A DNA stretch of 50,311 nt from NCBI GenBank assembly GCA_005888735.1, contig VBBN01000003.1, positions 1 to 50,311 on the forward strand, given 5' to 3'. Positions 34,645 to 44,115 of the stretch are shown in pieces. The notes beneath the pieces are model-generated. The model ran no database searches and was not told the origin of the DNA. It saw only the letters and a program-made list of their open reading frames with translations. This DNA is from Candidatus Bathyarchaeota archaeon (GTDB lineage Archaea > Thermoproteota > Bathyarchaeia > 40CM-2-53-6). Both the position numbers and the translations under genes were made by a program. Within the stretch, counting starts at the first letter, position 1. Every line of letters starts with the position of its first letter.

Positions 34645-34957
34645 GACAGAAACCCAGCAGCTCGGCACAGAAGTAGTCGTGAGACTGATAGGAGTCTTGG
34701 CGTCAGCGGCTGGTAATCGCGAGCTTCGCCTGGATACAGCCTCGATAGCTACCGTTGCTGATCTGGTTAGAGAACTTCTGAGAACCGTTAACAATCCACT
34801 ATTCGAGAGCTATCTGGTGGAGGCGGGAACAAAGGACCCAAGACCGAACGTCATCATACTCTTGAACGAGCAAGACTGTAACATGTTTAGCGGTCTGAAC
34901 ACGAGAATAGAAGGGACAACGGTCGTTACGATAATCCCTGTAGCGCACGGCGGGTAG
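34637..34957 (+). CDS. Ubiquitin-like small archaeal modifier / MoaD-ThiS family
   Basis: A 106-aa beta-grasp protein ending in Gly-Gly (TIIPVAHGG), the hallmark of MoaD/ThiS/SAMP proteins that are adenylated at the C-terminus by an E1-like enzyme. It could carry sulfur or modify proteins. The region IATVADLVRELLRTVNNPLF and NVIILLNEQDCNMFSGLNTR match the family. It is coupled to the SerK-like gene by an 8-nt overlap (TTG start). No E1 or molybdopterin gene is in the window. Confidence 0.85.
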   Translation: MSRTETQQLGTEVVVRLIGVLASAAGNRELRLDTASIATVADLVRELLRTVNNPLFESYLVEAGTKDPRPNVIILLNEQDCNMFSGLNTRIEGTTVVTIIPVAHGG

Positions 34958-34960
34958 TCG

Positions 34961-35155
34961 CTAGACCTCAACAATTTCACACTTTAGGCGTTTTAAGACA
35001 TCGTCAGCCCGGTCTACTTTGATCTTGTAAGTGTACAGCCTGCTAGGGGTCCGCAACTTGAGCTTCACGACATCCTTGGACCGTTTCACTCGACACTCAA
35101 GAGCTCCCTCTGAAATATCGACGAACTGGTCAGCGTTCGTAATCTCGGCGGGCAT
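34961..35155 (-). CDS. rpl38e: Ribosomal protein L38e
   Basis: A 64-aa protein beginning MPAEITNADQFVDISEGALE, with KLKLRTPSRLYTYKIKVDRA and a C-terminal DVLKRLKCEIVEV. These match eukaryotic and TACK-archaeal L38e (MPxEI...F, then K.R...LYT). L38e is known from only part of the archaea, so its presence is taxonomically useful. It is convergent with the SAMP gene, only 3 nt apart. Confidence 0.85.
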   Translation of the reverse strand: MPAEITNADQFVDISEGALECRVKRSKDVVKLKLRTPSRLYTYKIKVDRADDVLKRLKCEIVEV

Positions 35156-35324
35156 TTCCCAACGCCTTTGAGGCGTGCGTCGTTCTCACATAAAACATTT
35201 GGCGGGTAGGCCTGGGTTTGTTGCGGGTTTTTTGAGAGCATTTGCGAGAATTTCGAGACAAACACTCGTGAGGAATCCATAGCCCTATTACGCTGTATTG
35301 CGGAAAAGGAGCATCGCGGGGCAA

Positions 35325-36539
35325 ATGATTCGGATAGGTATCGTTGGAAAGACGAATACAGGCAAGACGACTTTCTTCAACGCCGCGACAAGCTCAACGG
35401 CGGAGGTTTCGACGTATCCTTTTACGACGAAGAAACCCAACACTGCCACAGGGCAGGTTCAAACATTATGCGTATGTCGCGAGCTGAATGTAACAGACAA
35501 GCCTCGAAACTCGACATGTGTCGACGGCTGGCGGTTCATACCTGTTGAGATTATCGACCTACCTGGCCTCATCAAGGGAGCATGGGCCGGAAGAGGACTA
35601 GGAACCCAGTTCCTGAACGTCGTGTCACAAGCAGATGCTCTCCTCCACGTAGTCGATGCGTCCGGAAGCATTGACCCCGACGGAAAAATCACCAGGGCTG
35701 GAATGGGAAACCCAGTCCTAGATGTCCTAGACATAGAAGAAGAGCTAGTTCTCTGGTTCAAGGCATCGATCGACAGGTCATTGCAAAGGCTCCGCAAGAA
35801 AGCCCTCAAGCCGGAAAACTACAATGCCCCCTTGGCAAGGGAGCTCGCAGGCATCGGCGTAAAACAGGCCCACGTGAAAGAAGCACTAGCTGAGACAGGC
35901 CTCAATACAAAAACACCAAGGAACTGGACCGAGGAAGAGATTCGAAGCTTCGCCGAGAGGATCCGAACCATCTCAAAACCGACAGTCATCATAGCGAACA
36001 AAATGGACCTCGCCCAAGCAGAGAAGAACTTCGAAAGACTGCGTGACCAATTCAAGTCGCAACTTGTCATACCGGTTTGCAGCGAGGCCGAGTTAGCTCT
36101 TAGAAGAGCGCAGGAGAAGGGATTCATCCAGTACGTCCCAGGCGAGGAGAGCTTCAAAGTCCTTGACGAAAGCCATCTAAGCAAGGACCAAGCATGGGCC
36201 CTCGCCTACGTTCAACAGAAAGTCATGAGCAAGCTGATGCGGACAGGCGTACAGTTCGCCCTGAACTCGTGCATCTTCAAACTTCTTGGTCTGAACGCAG
36301 TCTATCCTGTGGAGGATATGAAAAAACTCTCGGACAAGAAAGGAAACGTTCTTCCTGACACACTCCTAGTCCCGAACGGGTACACCGCACGGGACTTTGC
36401 TCGACAGATTCACTCTGAGCTAGCCGAAAGGATGCTATATGCTCTTGACGCTAGAAACGGGCTCCGCCTTCCCAACGACTACATCGTACGAGACAGGGAC
36501 GTAATCTCAATCGTATCAGCTGCTCGCAAGAAGGGATAG
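35325..36539 (+). CDS. Archaeal YchF/Obg-like GTPase with TGS domain
   Basis: About 404 aa. It has GIVGKTNTGKTTFFNAATSS (P-loop), EIIDLPGLIKGAWAGRGLGT (G3 and switch II), TVIIANKMDLAQAE (NKxD, G4) and PVCSEAELALRRA (G5 region). A helical insert follows, then a C-terminal TGS domain (LVPNGYTARDFARQIHSELA). It is related to ribosome-associated OLA1/YchF proteins. ATG 35325 aligns exactly with the family N-terminus (MIRIGIVGK); ATG 35298 would add nine unlikely residues. Confidence 0.9.
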   Translation: MIRIGIVGKTNTGKTTFFNAATSSTAEVSTYPFTTKKPNTATGQVQTLCVCRELNVTDKPRNSTCVDGWRFIPVEIIDLPGLIKGAWAGRGLGTQFLNVVSQADALLHVVDASGSIDPDGKITRAGMGNPVLDVLDIEEELVLWFKASIDRSLQRLRKKALKPENYNAPLARELAGIGVKQAHVKEALAETGLNTKTPRNWTEEEIRSFAERIRTISKPTVIIANKMDLAQAEKNFERLRDQFKSQLVIPVCSEAELALRRAQEKGFIQYVPGEESFKVLDESHLSKDQAWALAYVQQKVMSKLMRTGVQFALNSCIFKLLGLNAVYPVEDMKKLSDKKGNVLPDTLLVPNGYTARDFARQIHSELAERMLYALDARNGLRLPNDYIVRDRDVISIVSAARKKG

Positions 36540-36629
36540 CGGTCACAGTATTCCCCGAAGAATAATACCGACAAACGTTAATAGTGGAAATTTCCCGCGA
36601 AATTCCTAACACGTCCTGAGCTTGAAAAA

Positions 36630-37835
36630 ATGACGATACGGATCAGCGAATCACACCAAGTTCCAGTAGCTGAACAGCCCCTTGAGATTGTTGAACGGAA
36701 AGGAGTGGGGCATCCAGACCACATATGCGACGCAATTATGAATGAGGTTTCGGTCGCCCTATCCAAAGAGTACCTCAAACGATACGGAGCAGTCCTCCAC
36801 CATAACATCGACAAGGGACTGCTCGCAGCCGGAGAGGTCCGCAGACGATTTGGCGGTGGAGAAGTAAAGCGTCCAATGTTGATGGTCTTCGGAGACAGAG
36901 CAACCTACGATGTCGACGGGAAATCGCTTCCAGTGGACGAGATAGCAGTATCCACTGCCAAGAAATGGTTCAGCAAGAATCTAAGATTCGTTGACCCCGA
37001 TAAGCATGTCAGATACCAAGTGGAGCTCTCAAAAGGCTCTGAAGCCCTCCGCGACATTTTCTCTAGAAAAGGAAAGTACCTAGGGGCAAACGACACCTCG
37101 GCGGCTGTAGGTTATGCGCCACTCACTGCGACGGAACAGATGGTTCTACAGACTGAGCGCTTCATCAACTCGCCCAGTTTCAAGAAAGATTTCCCGGAGA
37201 CAGGGGAAGACGTTAAGATTATGGCCTCACGGGAAAAAGAACAGCTCACCCTCACCGTAGCACTCGCATTCCTCGATCGCTTTATCGAGAACGAGGGCCA
37301 ATACTTCAAGCGAAAAGCCGAGGTGAACGAAGAGGTGATCCAATTCGTCAAGAACCGCTCAAAATTCGACGGAGTCAATGTCGCAATCAACACTCTGGAC
37401 AAAAGGGGGAGGGGAATGGGCGGCATGTACTTGACAGTTCTAGGAACCTCCGCGGACGATGGCGACGGGGGCCAAGTTGGCCGAGGAAACAGGGTAAACG
37501 GACTAATCCCGTTGAACCGTCCAACATGCTCAGAAGCCGCCGCGGGAAAGAACCCCGTCAGCCATGTGGGAAAAATCTACAACCTTCTCAGCTATGAAAT
37601 TGCCCAGCATGTGTACCAGAGAGTCTCAGGCTTACGGGAGGTCTACGTCTGGCTGCTCAGCCAGATTGGCAGGCCCATTAACGACCCGAAAGTTGCTGGG
37701 GTGGAGATGATACTCGAGAAAGGTGTCGACTACAAGTCGGTATTCAAGCCCACACTGGAGATTGTGAAATCAGAACTCAACAGCATAAACGACTTCACCA
37801 AAAGCCTAACCGAGGGAAAGATACCAGTCTGCTGA
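36630..37835 (+). CDS. mat: Archaeal-type S-adenosylmethionine synthetase
   Basis: A 401-aa enzyme forming SAM from methionine and ATP, of the archaeal family distinct from bacterial MetK. It has QPLEIVERKGVGHPDHICDA (substrate loop), LHHNIDKGLLAAGEVRRRFG, ANDTSAAVGYAPLTATEQMV, and RGNRVNGLIPLNRPTCSEAA followed by AGKNPVSHVGKIYNLLSYEI. It is full length. SAM would feed the two methyltransferases in the window and others. Confidence 0.95.
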   Translation: MTIRISESHQVPVAEQPLEIVERKGVGHPDHICDAIMNEVSVALSKEYLKRYGAVLHHNIDKGLLAAGEVRRRFGGGEVKRPMLMVFGDRATYDVDGKSLPVDEIAVSTAKKWFSKNLRFVDPDKHVRYQVELSKGSEALRDIFSRKGKYLGANDTSAAVGYAPLTATEQMVLQTERFINSPSFKKDFPETGEDVKIMASREKEQLTLTVALAFLDRFIENEGQYFKRKAEVNEEVIQFVKNRSKFDGVNVAINTLDKRGRGMGGMYLTVLGTSADDGDGGQVGRGNRVNGLIPLNRPTCSEAAAGKNPVSHVGKIYNLLSYEIAQHVYQRVSGLREVYVWLLSQIGRPINDPKVAGVEMILEKGVDYKSVFKPTLEIVKSELNSINDFTKSLTEGKIPVC

Positions 37836-37854
37836 TCGAGCCGACCTGTTTACC

Positions 37855-38922
37855 TTGGCTCCTCGAGCATCCGTTGGGACGTTAGCAGCAGCCACCTCCG
37901 CACTTACCGTCGCCACATACCTCATCGCATTTGTCTTCAGCATCAGCGTTCTATTCTCCACTTCGATTGGGCTGGACCTTTTTCATAGTCCTCCGGTAAG
38001 CTTGATATTGGGCGTGTTCTTGTACGAAACTAGACTTCCGCTTCAGGCTAATTCGCTTACAGTGTACTTCGGAACAGTCCTGGTATTCCTAACGTGCTTT
38101 GTTCTGGCGTTCAGGGAAGATGGAGGCATCGTCTCTGGTCTTCGAAAACTGGCTGAAGGAAAAATCGCGCGCCAAGTCCCAAATTGGTTCGCGATTATGC
38201 CTCTTGTCTCTTCAAGCCTCCTCCTATTGGTGGTCTTGATTGTCACACTGGAGAACTCGGTCGGATTACCCACCGGCTCATTGCTAGAGGACAGACCCTA
38301 TGTTAGGCTCTACAGTCTTGCATATGCTTCCGTAGTTGAAGAAGCCGCCTTTCGAATTAGCGTGCTAGGCCTTTTGGTTGCCGCAAGAGCCTCATGGCAC
38401 TCGTATGTCTCCGGCGGCACCGCATTAGCTGCATCTACTACCATCAATAGAAGGGTTCGCCTCGTGTTTCTAGGATTACTATTTCCTGACCAAGCGAAGT
38501 TGGAAACTGGTCTTCAGAGCTTTAGAGTAAACGGATGGTCAGGAATTCATTGGAGCGAGTGGGCGATGCTTTGTGCAACCTCAATATGGTTTGGACTGCT
38601 TCATCTTCTCGGTGGGGGCGGTTGGCAAGTCGGAAAGGTTGCCAGCGCATCCCTTCAGGGTTTTGCAATCGGCATCGCTTTCATGGTATACGGGGCCTAC
38701 GCCTCAATCCTCTTCCATTGGTACTTTGATGTCTACTTCTATGTGACCTTCCTCGCCCCTGCGGTTCTAGGAAACATTGTCTCGCTTCTCATATGGATAA
38801 CCGGTATTCTCGGGTTCTGGATCCTCGCTAGAGCATTTCTGGAAATGACTAGGCCTCAAAACGGGGCCTCACGAAATGGCTTATATCCCGCTGGGCAAAG
38901 TTCCATCTCAGCCGAGGCGTAG
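37855..38922 (+). CDS. CPBP/Abi-family intramembrane metalloprotease
   Basis: A 355-aa membrane protein with about eight helices. It has the CAAX-protease-like motifs EEAAFRISVLGLL (EExxxR), FGLLHLLGG (FxxxH) and HWYFDVYFYV (HxxxD/N-like) near the C-terminus. This matches CPBP glutamic-type intramembrane proteases. Substrates are unknown. A TTG start lies 20 nt after the SAM synthetase stop, so the two may be co-transcribed. Confidence 0.8.
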   Translation: MAPRASVGTLAAATSALTVATYLIAFVFSISVLFSTSIGLDLFHSPPVSLILGVFLYETRLPLQANSLTVYFGTVLVFLTCFVLAFREDGGIVSGLRKLAEGKIARQVPNWFAIMPLVSSSLLLLVVLIVTLENSVGLPTGSLLEDRPYVRLYSLAYASVVEEAAFRISVLGLLVAARASWHSYVSGGTALAASTTINRRVRLVFLGLLFPDQAKLETGLQSFRVNGWSGIHWSEWAMLCATSIWFGLLHLLGGGGWQVGKVASASLQGFAIGIAFMVYGAYASILFHWYFDVYFYVTFLAPAVLGNIVSLLIWITGILGFWILARAFLEMTRPQNGASRNGLYPAGQSSISAEA

Positions 38923-38985
38923 GGGTATGCATCACAGCCACGTCGAGTAGGCCGTAAGTCCACCGAGAAACACAGACGTTGCACA

Positions 38986-41448
38986 ATGCAGGATTCTAGG
39001 GAAAGACAGAAGCCGAGTCTGACCTATTCTCTTCCCAAAGAGTACGAACCTTCGGCAGAGGAACCAAAGTGGCAAGAATACTGGGCCGACGGTAGGGTCT
39101 ACGCGTATGACCCTAGGGATGACTCAAAGCCACCATACGGTATCGACACGCCACCGCCGTATCCTAGCGGGGACTTCCACGTAGGAAACGCTCTGAACTG
39201 GTGCTACATCGATTTTGTTGCTCGATACCGTCGAATGAAAGGCTTCAATGTTCACTTTCCTCAAGGATGGGACTGCCATGGATTGCCCACCGAGGTAAGA
39301 GCAGAGAAAACGTTCAAGATCAGAAAGAACGACGTGCCGCCTGCGCAGTTTGTCGAAATGTGCAGGAAGCTTACCGACGAGTACATCTCGAAGATGAAGA
39401 ACACGATTATCCGGCTCGGAATCTCAATCGACTGGAGCCTAGAGTACCGGACAATGGACCCGTCCTATTACAAGCTCACCCAAGCCTCGTTCCTTCGGCT
39501 CTACAAATCGGGCTACCTCTACAAAGGAGAACACCCGGTAAACTGGTGTCCCAGAGACGAGACAGCCATCGCGGAAGCCGAGGTAGTCCACGAAGAGAGA
39601 AAGGGAACACTGCAGTACATCAAATTCGGACCAAGAGACGAAATCGAGATCGCATCGACAAGACCCGAACTCCTTCCGGCCTGCGTTGCCGTAGCCGTGC
39701 ATCCAGAAGATCAGCGATACAAAAAACTACGAGGCCAGAAAACCACGGTGCCCATCTTCGGCCAGGAAGTTCCGATTATCGAAGACCCGGAGGTGGACAG
39801 CTCATTTGGAACAGGCGCAGTAATGGTCTGCACATTCGGAGACAAGACCGATGTCAAATGGCAGAATCGACACAAGCTACCCGTCATCAAGGCAATCAGT
39901 GAAAACGGCCGCCTCACCTCCGTGGCAGGGCGATACCAAGGCCTGAAGCTCGAAGAGGCAAGAAAGCAAATCGTGGAAGAGCTAGGGCGGCAAAAGAAGA
40001 TCTCGAGAACAGAGCCTTCTCAACAGAGTATAGGAACCTGCTGGCGGTGCAACACTCCTGTGGAGATCATCTCACGTCCTCAATGGTTCATGAGGACCAA
40101 AGCAATGACGCAGTCAATCGTCGACTGGTGCGAAAAGCTGCAGTGGATCCCAGCCTTCGCCAAGCAACGACTCATAGACTGGGCCAACTCCCTCGACTGG
40201 GACTGGGTAATTTCACGCCAGAGAATATTTGCAACTCCCATCCCCGTTTGGTATTGCAAGAAATGCGGTGAAATCACGGCAGCCACGGAAGAGCACTTGC
40301 CTGTCGACCCTCGTAAAGAGGCTCCTCAAGTGGAAAAGTGTCCTCACTGTGGGTCGCGGGAGTTCATTGGGGAAGTTGACGTGTTAGACACCTGGATGGA
40401 CTCTTCGATAACCTCAGCGGTTCACGCTGGATGGCCGAATCAGGGACCCGAATTTGAAAGACTATTCCCCGCAGACCTCCAGCCAAACGGCCTGGACATA
40501 GTGCGGACTTGGGACTACTATCTGCTAGCGCGAAGCCTGGCCCTTTTCTCAAGGGCTCCTTACAAGACGCTACTCATCAACGGAATGGTGAGAGGGACCG
40601 ATGGAAGAATGATGCACAAGTCATACGGCAACTTCGTGATAACAGATGAAGTGTTGCAAAAATTCGGAGCAGACGCCTTAAGGCAATGGGTCGCAGCAGG
40701 CGGTTCCACCGGCTATGACATTCCCTTTAGATGGACCGAGGTGGAGCACGGGAAAAAGTTCCTGACGAAACTCTGGAACGTTTCGAGATTCATCTTGGGA
40801 AACCTCACTTCCCCAGACTTGAGCAACGCCCAATTTACACTCATCGACAGGTGGCTCATCAACTCTATGGAGAAACTAGTCTCAGACGTCTCCGCGGCAA
40901 TGGAAGCATTCCAATTCAATACAGCTCTAGAAGCAATCCGCAATTTTACATGGCACTCTCTCGCCGATGACTATCTCGAAGCTGTGAAATACCGACTGCA
41001 GCCCGGAGCGAACGAGAAAAACCAACAAGCCGTACAATATTGCCTTCATAAGGCGATAATCACAGTATGCAAACTTCTTGCACCAGTTTGCCCGCATGTT
41101 GCGGAAGCTATCTACCAGCAGATTCCACAGCGAGAGGGCTCAGAAAGCGTTCACAACAGTCCCTGGCCCTCGGTAGGCTCGATAGATGAAACGGTGATAA
41201 GGAATGGGGAGGTGCTAGTTGAGACAATTGCCGCCTGTCGTCGGAAGAAATCCGCAGGGGGAATATCCCTCAAAACCCCGATCAAAGAGCTTGTCGTCGT
41301 TGGACCCGAGGCCGTGATTAGCGTACTGCGGGACAACGAGGAGACAATTCTGAGCACCATTCGAGCGGAAGCGCTTGTTCTAAAACCCTCGAATAATCCG
41401 AAGGCCGACGAAAACCCCCTAGGCATCTCGGTGGATATTGTCGCCTGA
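38986..41448 (+). CDS. valS: Valyl-tRNA synthetase
   Basis: An 820-aa class I synthetase. It has PPPYPSGDFHVGNAL (the HIGH region, here HVGN), FPQGWDCHGLPTEVRAEKTF, the editing domain around EIASTRPELLPACVAVAVHP, WVISRQRIFATPIPVWYCKK, VDVLDTWMDSSITSA, and TDGRMMHKSYGNFVITDEVL, in which MMHKS replaces KMSKS. The anticodon-binding domain follows (EHGKKFLTKLWNVSRFILGN). No C-terminal coiled coil is obvious, as in many archaea. The signature-motif substitution is unusual but the rest is complete. Confidence 0.93.
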   Translation: MQDSRERQKPSLTYSLPKEYEPSAEEPKWQEYWADGRVYAYDPRDDSKPPYGIDTPPPYPSGDFHVGNALNWCYIDFVARYRRMKGFNVHFPQGWDCHGLPTEVRAEKTFKIRKNDVPPAQFVEMCRKLTDEYISKMKNTIIRLGISIDWSLEYRTMDPSYYKLTQASFLRLYKSGYLYKGEHPVNWCPRDETAIAEAEVVHEERKGTLQYIKFGPRDEIEIASTRPELLPACVAVAVHPEDQRYKKLRGQKTTVPIFGQEVPIIEDPEVDSSFGTGAVMVCTFGDKTDVKWQNRHKLPVIKAISENGRLTSVAGRYQGLKLEEARKQIVEELGRQKKISRTEPSQQSIGTCWRCNTPVEIISRPQWFMRTKAMTQSIVDWCEKLQWIPAFAKQRLIDWANSLDWDWVISRQRIFATPIPVWYCKKCGEITAATEEHLPVDPRKEAPQVEKCPHCGSREFIGEVDVLDTWMDSSITSAVHAGWPNQGPEFERLFPADLQPNGLDIVRTWDYYLLARSLALFSRAPYKTLLINGMVRGTDGRMMHKSYGNFVITDEVLQKFGADALRQWVAAGGSTGYDIPFRWTEVEHGKKFLTKLWNVSRFILGNLTSPDLSNAQFTLIDRWLINSMEKLVSDVSAAMEAFQFNTALEAIRNFTWHSLADDYLEAVKYRLQPGANEKNQQAVQYCLHKAIITVCKLLAPVCPHVAEAIYQQIPQREGSESVHNSPWPSVGSIDETVIRNGEVLVETIAACRRKKSAGGISLKTPIKELVVVGPEAVISVLRDNEETILSTIRAEALVLKPSNNPKADENPLGISVDIVA

Positions 41449-41596
41449 GGGTTCTGTTAACTTGTCGTTGGATGCCTCTCTGGCGTATTTGGAGGGTTTT
41501 GGGCTCTTGTCGTTCGTTTGTTAGCTGTCAAGTCTGTCTGGCAACACTATGCTCCGACACGGGACGTGCTAGGATTACTGAAAATGTTCAGGAGGG

Positions 41597-42322
41597 ATGG
41601 TCAACGAGTCCATACGGATAGGTCTGGCTAACGATTTATCTTCGCTGAGAAAGCTCTCCCAACTCTCCTACAACCAATTAGCCCAGTATGATTCTCCCAG
41701 TTGTTACAAGCTCTGCCCTATTAGCAGAGCAGCAGGAATACTAGCAGCTAGGAAGAAGTCTCTCAGGAGGAGGATTTCCCACCAGAGAGCCCTATACTGT
41801 CAGACAGCAGCTCGTATCATGCTACGGCTTCAAGACGAAGAACGGAGGATTGGAGATTCCGATCGCGAGAGGGAAACGTCTCAGCATACCCCTAACCAAG
41901 CACACGCTAAACATGATCTCTCAACCACGGGTAGAAAGTATCGGGGTAGGATGAACGGGTGGAGCTTCAGTGAAGCCCAGCGACAGTTAGAGTATAAGGC
42001 GCGATGGACTGGTCTTCCAGTCATTCGAATATCTAGACGCGGGACCAGAGGCTCCAGCATGACATGTCCGAGATGCGGGGAGAGACTCCAATCGGACAAG
42101 AGACTGACACGCAAGCTCTGGTGCAGTAGCTGTCGAGCAGTGATGGACCGGGACAGGGTAGCGGCTGTTAACCTGGCCTGGCGGGGACGGGTGAGGTTCG
42201 ACCGTTCACGGGCCCATGAGGGGCCGCAAGGCGGAGCAGTTGAAGCAGTGAAGGGGAACCCGACGCCTACGGTAATCCCTGGAGTCGATGCTCCGAAGCT
42301 AACTCAACCAACCAAGAGTTAA
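41597..42322 (+). pseudogene. tnpB: Decayed TnpB (IS200/IS605 family)
   Basis: The N-terminus has the TnpB look (NDLSSLRKLSQLSYNQLAQY). The C-terminus has the zinc finger TCPRCGERLQSDKR...WCSSC and the third RuvC motif DRDRVAAVNLAW. The middle of the protein (GLEIPIARGKRLSIPLTKHT and onward) is encoded in another frame around 41845-41945, and the RuvC-I Asp region is deleted. At 241 codons it is well below the usual 370-430. No TnpA is seen. The 3' tail, which could correspond to the omega-RNA region, is retained. Confidence 0.85.
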
Positions 42323-42433
42323 CGGAACCAGTCAAATCTTTAATACGCTACTGGCCAGCTACCGTGCAAGGCGTGGTTTGGGTCAATCATAGGATGTATG
42401 GAGTAGTCATGCGGATCAACGCAGTGCCGCTCT

Positions 42434-42922
42434 TTGACAATCCTAGACTTCAAGCAAGCCAGAGAGGAAAATGAATTGAGCGAGGGAAGCGATAGAGGAG
42501 GAGATAGGCCGAGAACCAGCTACGGAAGACGAGGGGGATACAGAGGAGGGGGAAGACGCGGAGGTGGCAGTAGCGGTTATGGCGGCCAAGGAGGAGGATA
42601 TGGAGGTCGAGGAGGCGGATATGGCGGCGGTAGCCGTGGAGGTTACGGCCGAACTCGTCGAGATTCCGACCGGGATCGCGGACCAGTTCCAGTTGAAGAA
42701 GGCCAAGAAGTTGACATAACGGTCGACTCCGTGGGCAGACGAGGAGACGGAATAGGTCGCATCAACAATTTCGTGGTATTCATCCCCGGAACAAACGCAG
42801 GTGACAAGGTGAAGATCAGAATAACCGGCGTGAGAGGAAGCTTCGCCACCGGCGAAGTGATCTCAAAGAGCGAGGTTGTGGAAGAGGAGAAGGAAGAGGA
42901 GGAGAACGTTGAAGATCGCTGA
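42434..42922 (+). CDS. Gly/Arg-rich TRAM-domain RNA-binding protein
   Basis: A 162-aa protein with a TTG start (alternative TTG 42476). Residues about 20-85 are a low-complexity RGG/GGY tract (GGYRGGGRRGGGSSGYGGQG). Residues about 88-147 are a TRAM beta-barrel (VDITVDSVGRRGDGIGRINN, then FIPGTNAGDKVKIRITGVRG). The tail is very acidic. Stand-alone archaeal TRAM proteins act as RNA chaperones, often cold-related. The added RGG-like tract would increase RNA binding or phase separation (inference). The downstream OB-fold gene overlaps by 14 nt. Confidence 0.85.
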   Translation: MTILDFKQAREENELSEGSDRGGDRPRTSYGRRGGYRGGGRRGGGSSGYGGQGGGYGGRGGGYGGGSRGGYGRTRRDSDRDRGPVPVEEGQEVDITVDSVGRRGDGIGRINNFVVFIPGTNAGDKVKIRITGVRGSFATGEVISKSEVVEEEKEEEENVEDR

Positions 42923-43196
42923 GCTAAGACCTGGAATGCGGAGAGTAGACGTTGCGGGCAAGATTGTGAATATCGAAGGACCAAGAGATGTCAACACCAA
43001 GTTCGGCCCCGGCCAAGTTGCAACTGCAACTCTCGAAGATGAATCCGGTTCAGTAAAAGTCACGCTCTGGAACGAGAACATCTCGAAGGTCGCGGTTAAC
43101 GACAAGGTCTCGATAGAAAACGGATACGTTGACTCGTTCCGCGGAGAGCTTCAGCTCAACGTCGGAAAATACGGAAAAATGAGCAAGGTCGAATAA
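42909..43196 (+). CDS. Single OB-fold nucleic-acid-binding protein
   Basis: A 95-aa single OB domain beginning (TTG) MKIAELRPGMRRVDVAGKIV, with VATATLEDESGSVKVTLWNE, DKVSIENGYVDSFRGELQLN and a final VGKYGKMSKVE. It resembles archaeal RPA-like ssDNA-binding OB folds. TTG 42909 is preferred because the upstream residues in this frame are the poly-Arg shadow of the acidic TRAM tail. It is translationally coupled to the TRAM gene; both probably bind nucleic acid. Confidence 0.8.
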   Translation: MKIAELRPGMRRVDVAGKIVNIEGPRDVNTKFGPGQVATATLEDESGSVKVTLWNENISKVAVNDKVSIENGYVDSFRGELQLNVGKYGKMSKVE

Positions 43197-43257
43197 TCAT
43201 CACTTTCAAAGATCGCGTCTTTATCAGACAACGCATCTTGCGCTTGGCCGAACCGCC

Positions 43258-44115
43258 TCACCTTTGAGCCGAGGCCTGGACGGACGGCTGTTCCGGCGAC
43301 GCCCCTAGCGTGTAGCGCGAGAGAACCGTTTTTCTCTGCTGGTTTTCCACCTGCGCAACGACTTCGATAAATCCCTCAATCTTTGTGCCGGCAATCTTCT
43401 TCTTCAAGAGCTGGTCCACTTGGAAGATTCCTGACTCGTTGTACATACTGATTTCGACAATAATCGGTTTCAGCTTTCCTTTTCGAATCTTGACATCGTG
43501 AATGGACATTGCGGAGAGGGCGTGAATGTCCTTCTTACCCGCGGTGAAAGGAATCCTTGCGCGCCCTTCCTTCATGTCCAGCGCATCAGCAACCCTAACC
43601 ACACCAGCCTCAAGCGTGAACTGCGGAATCTCAGACTCATGAGCGTAGATCGCATGCAACGTCTCCGCGGTTATGACGGCGCGCTCCTTGTCACCATAGA
43701 CTCCGCGAACCAAGTCCGGAATCATCTGTGCAGCGAGAGAGACGCTGAAGACCTCATGGTTGTCCCTGTGAGCGACCATGCCAAGGTCATGAAGAACAGC
43801 TCCCAAGAACACGACAACCTCAGCATCCTCGTTCGTCATTGAGTGTTCTGTTACAATGTTAGGCTGAACCTTGGCCTCGACGAGGCTCCTCAATATCTTC
43901 AGTGCAATGTTCGACACAATGGCGAAGTGAACTCGTCCGTGGTCTGACAGACCAAGCCGCCTGACCGCGTTGACGTTAATGCAATCCCACAGGCTCTGTA
44001 GATACTCGTCCGAGTTAACCCGGTCTAGAACTGTCTTCAGCTTCGTGTTCGAATTGTACGGAAGGTTAATCAGAAAAGCGCACCGTGACGATGAGCGAAA
44101 CAGAAAGTGCCTCAA
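43258..44115 (-). CDS. HD-domain phosphohydrolase
   Basis: About 285 aa. HD-superfamily metal ligands are seen in GRVHFAIVSNIALKIL (first His), FLGAVLHDLGMVAHRDNHE (His-Asp and following His) and LEAGVVRVADALDMKEGRAR (last Asp). This points to a metal-dependent phosphohydrolase on nucleotides or cyclic nucleotides, substrate unknown. TTG 44115 removes a long basic N-terminus that does not look conserved. Even so it overlaps the divergent hydratase start by a few bases, so the true start may be slightly later. Confidence 0.75.
   Translation of the reverse strand: MRHFLFRSSSRCAFLINLPYNSNTKLKTVLDRVNSDEYLQSLWDCINVNAVRRLGLSDHGRVHFAIVSNIALKILRSLVEAKVQPNIVTEHSMTNEDAEVVVFLGAVLHDLGMVAHRDNHEVFSVSLAAQMIPDLVRGVYGDKERAVITAETLHAIYAHESEIPQFTLEAGVVRVADALDMKEGRARIPFTAGKKDIHALSAMSIHDVKIRKGKLKPIIVEISMYNESGIFQVDQLLKKKIAGTKIEGFIEVVAQVENQQRKTVLSRYTLGASPEQPSVQASAQR

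Noticed and set aside
42500-42660. Short GGAGGxGG-type repeats as a CRISPR or satellite
   Set aside because: They are in frame and encode the Gly/Arg/Tyr tract of the TRAM protein; no regular repeat-spacer pattern. No CRISPR array is seen anywhere in the window.
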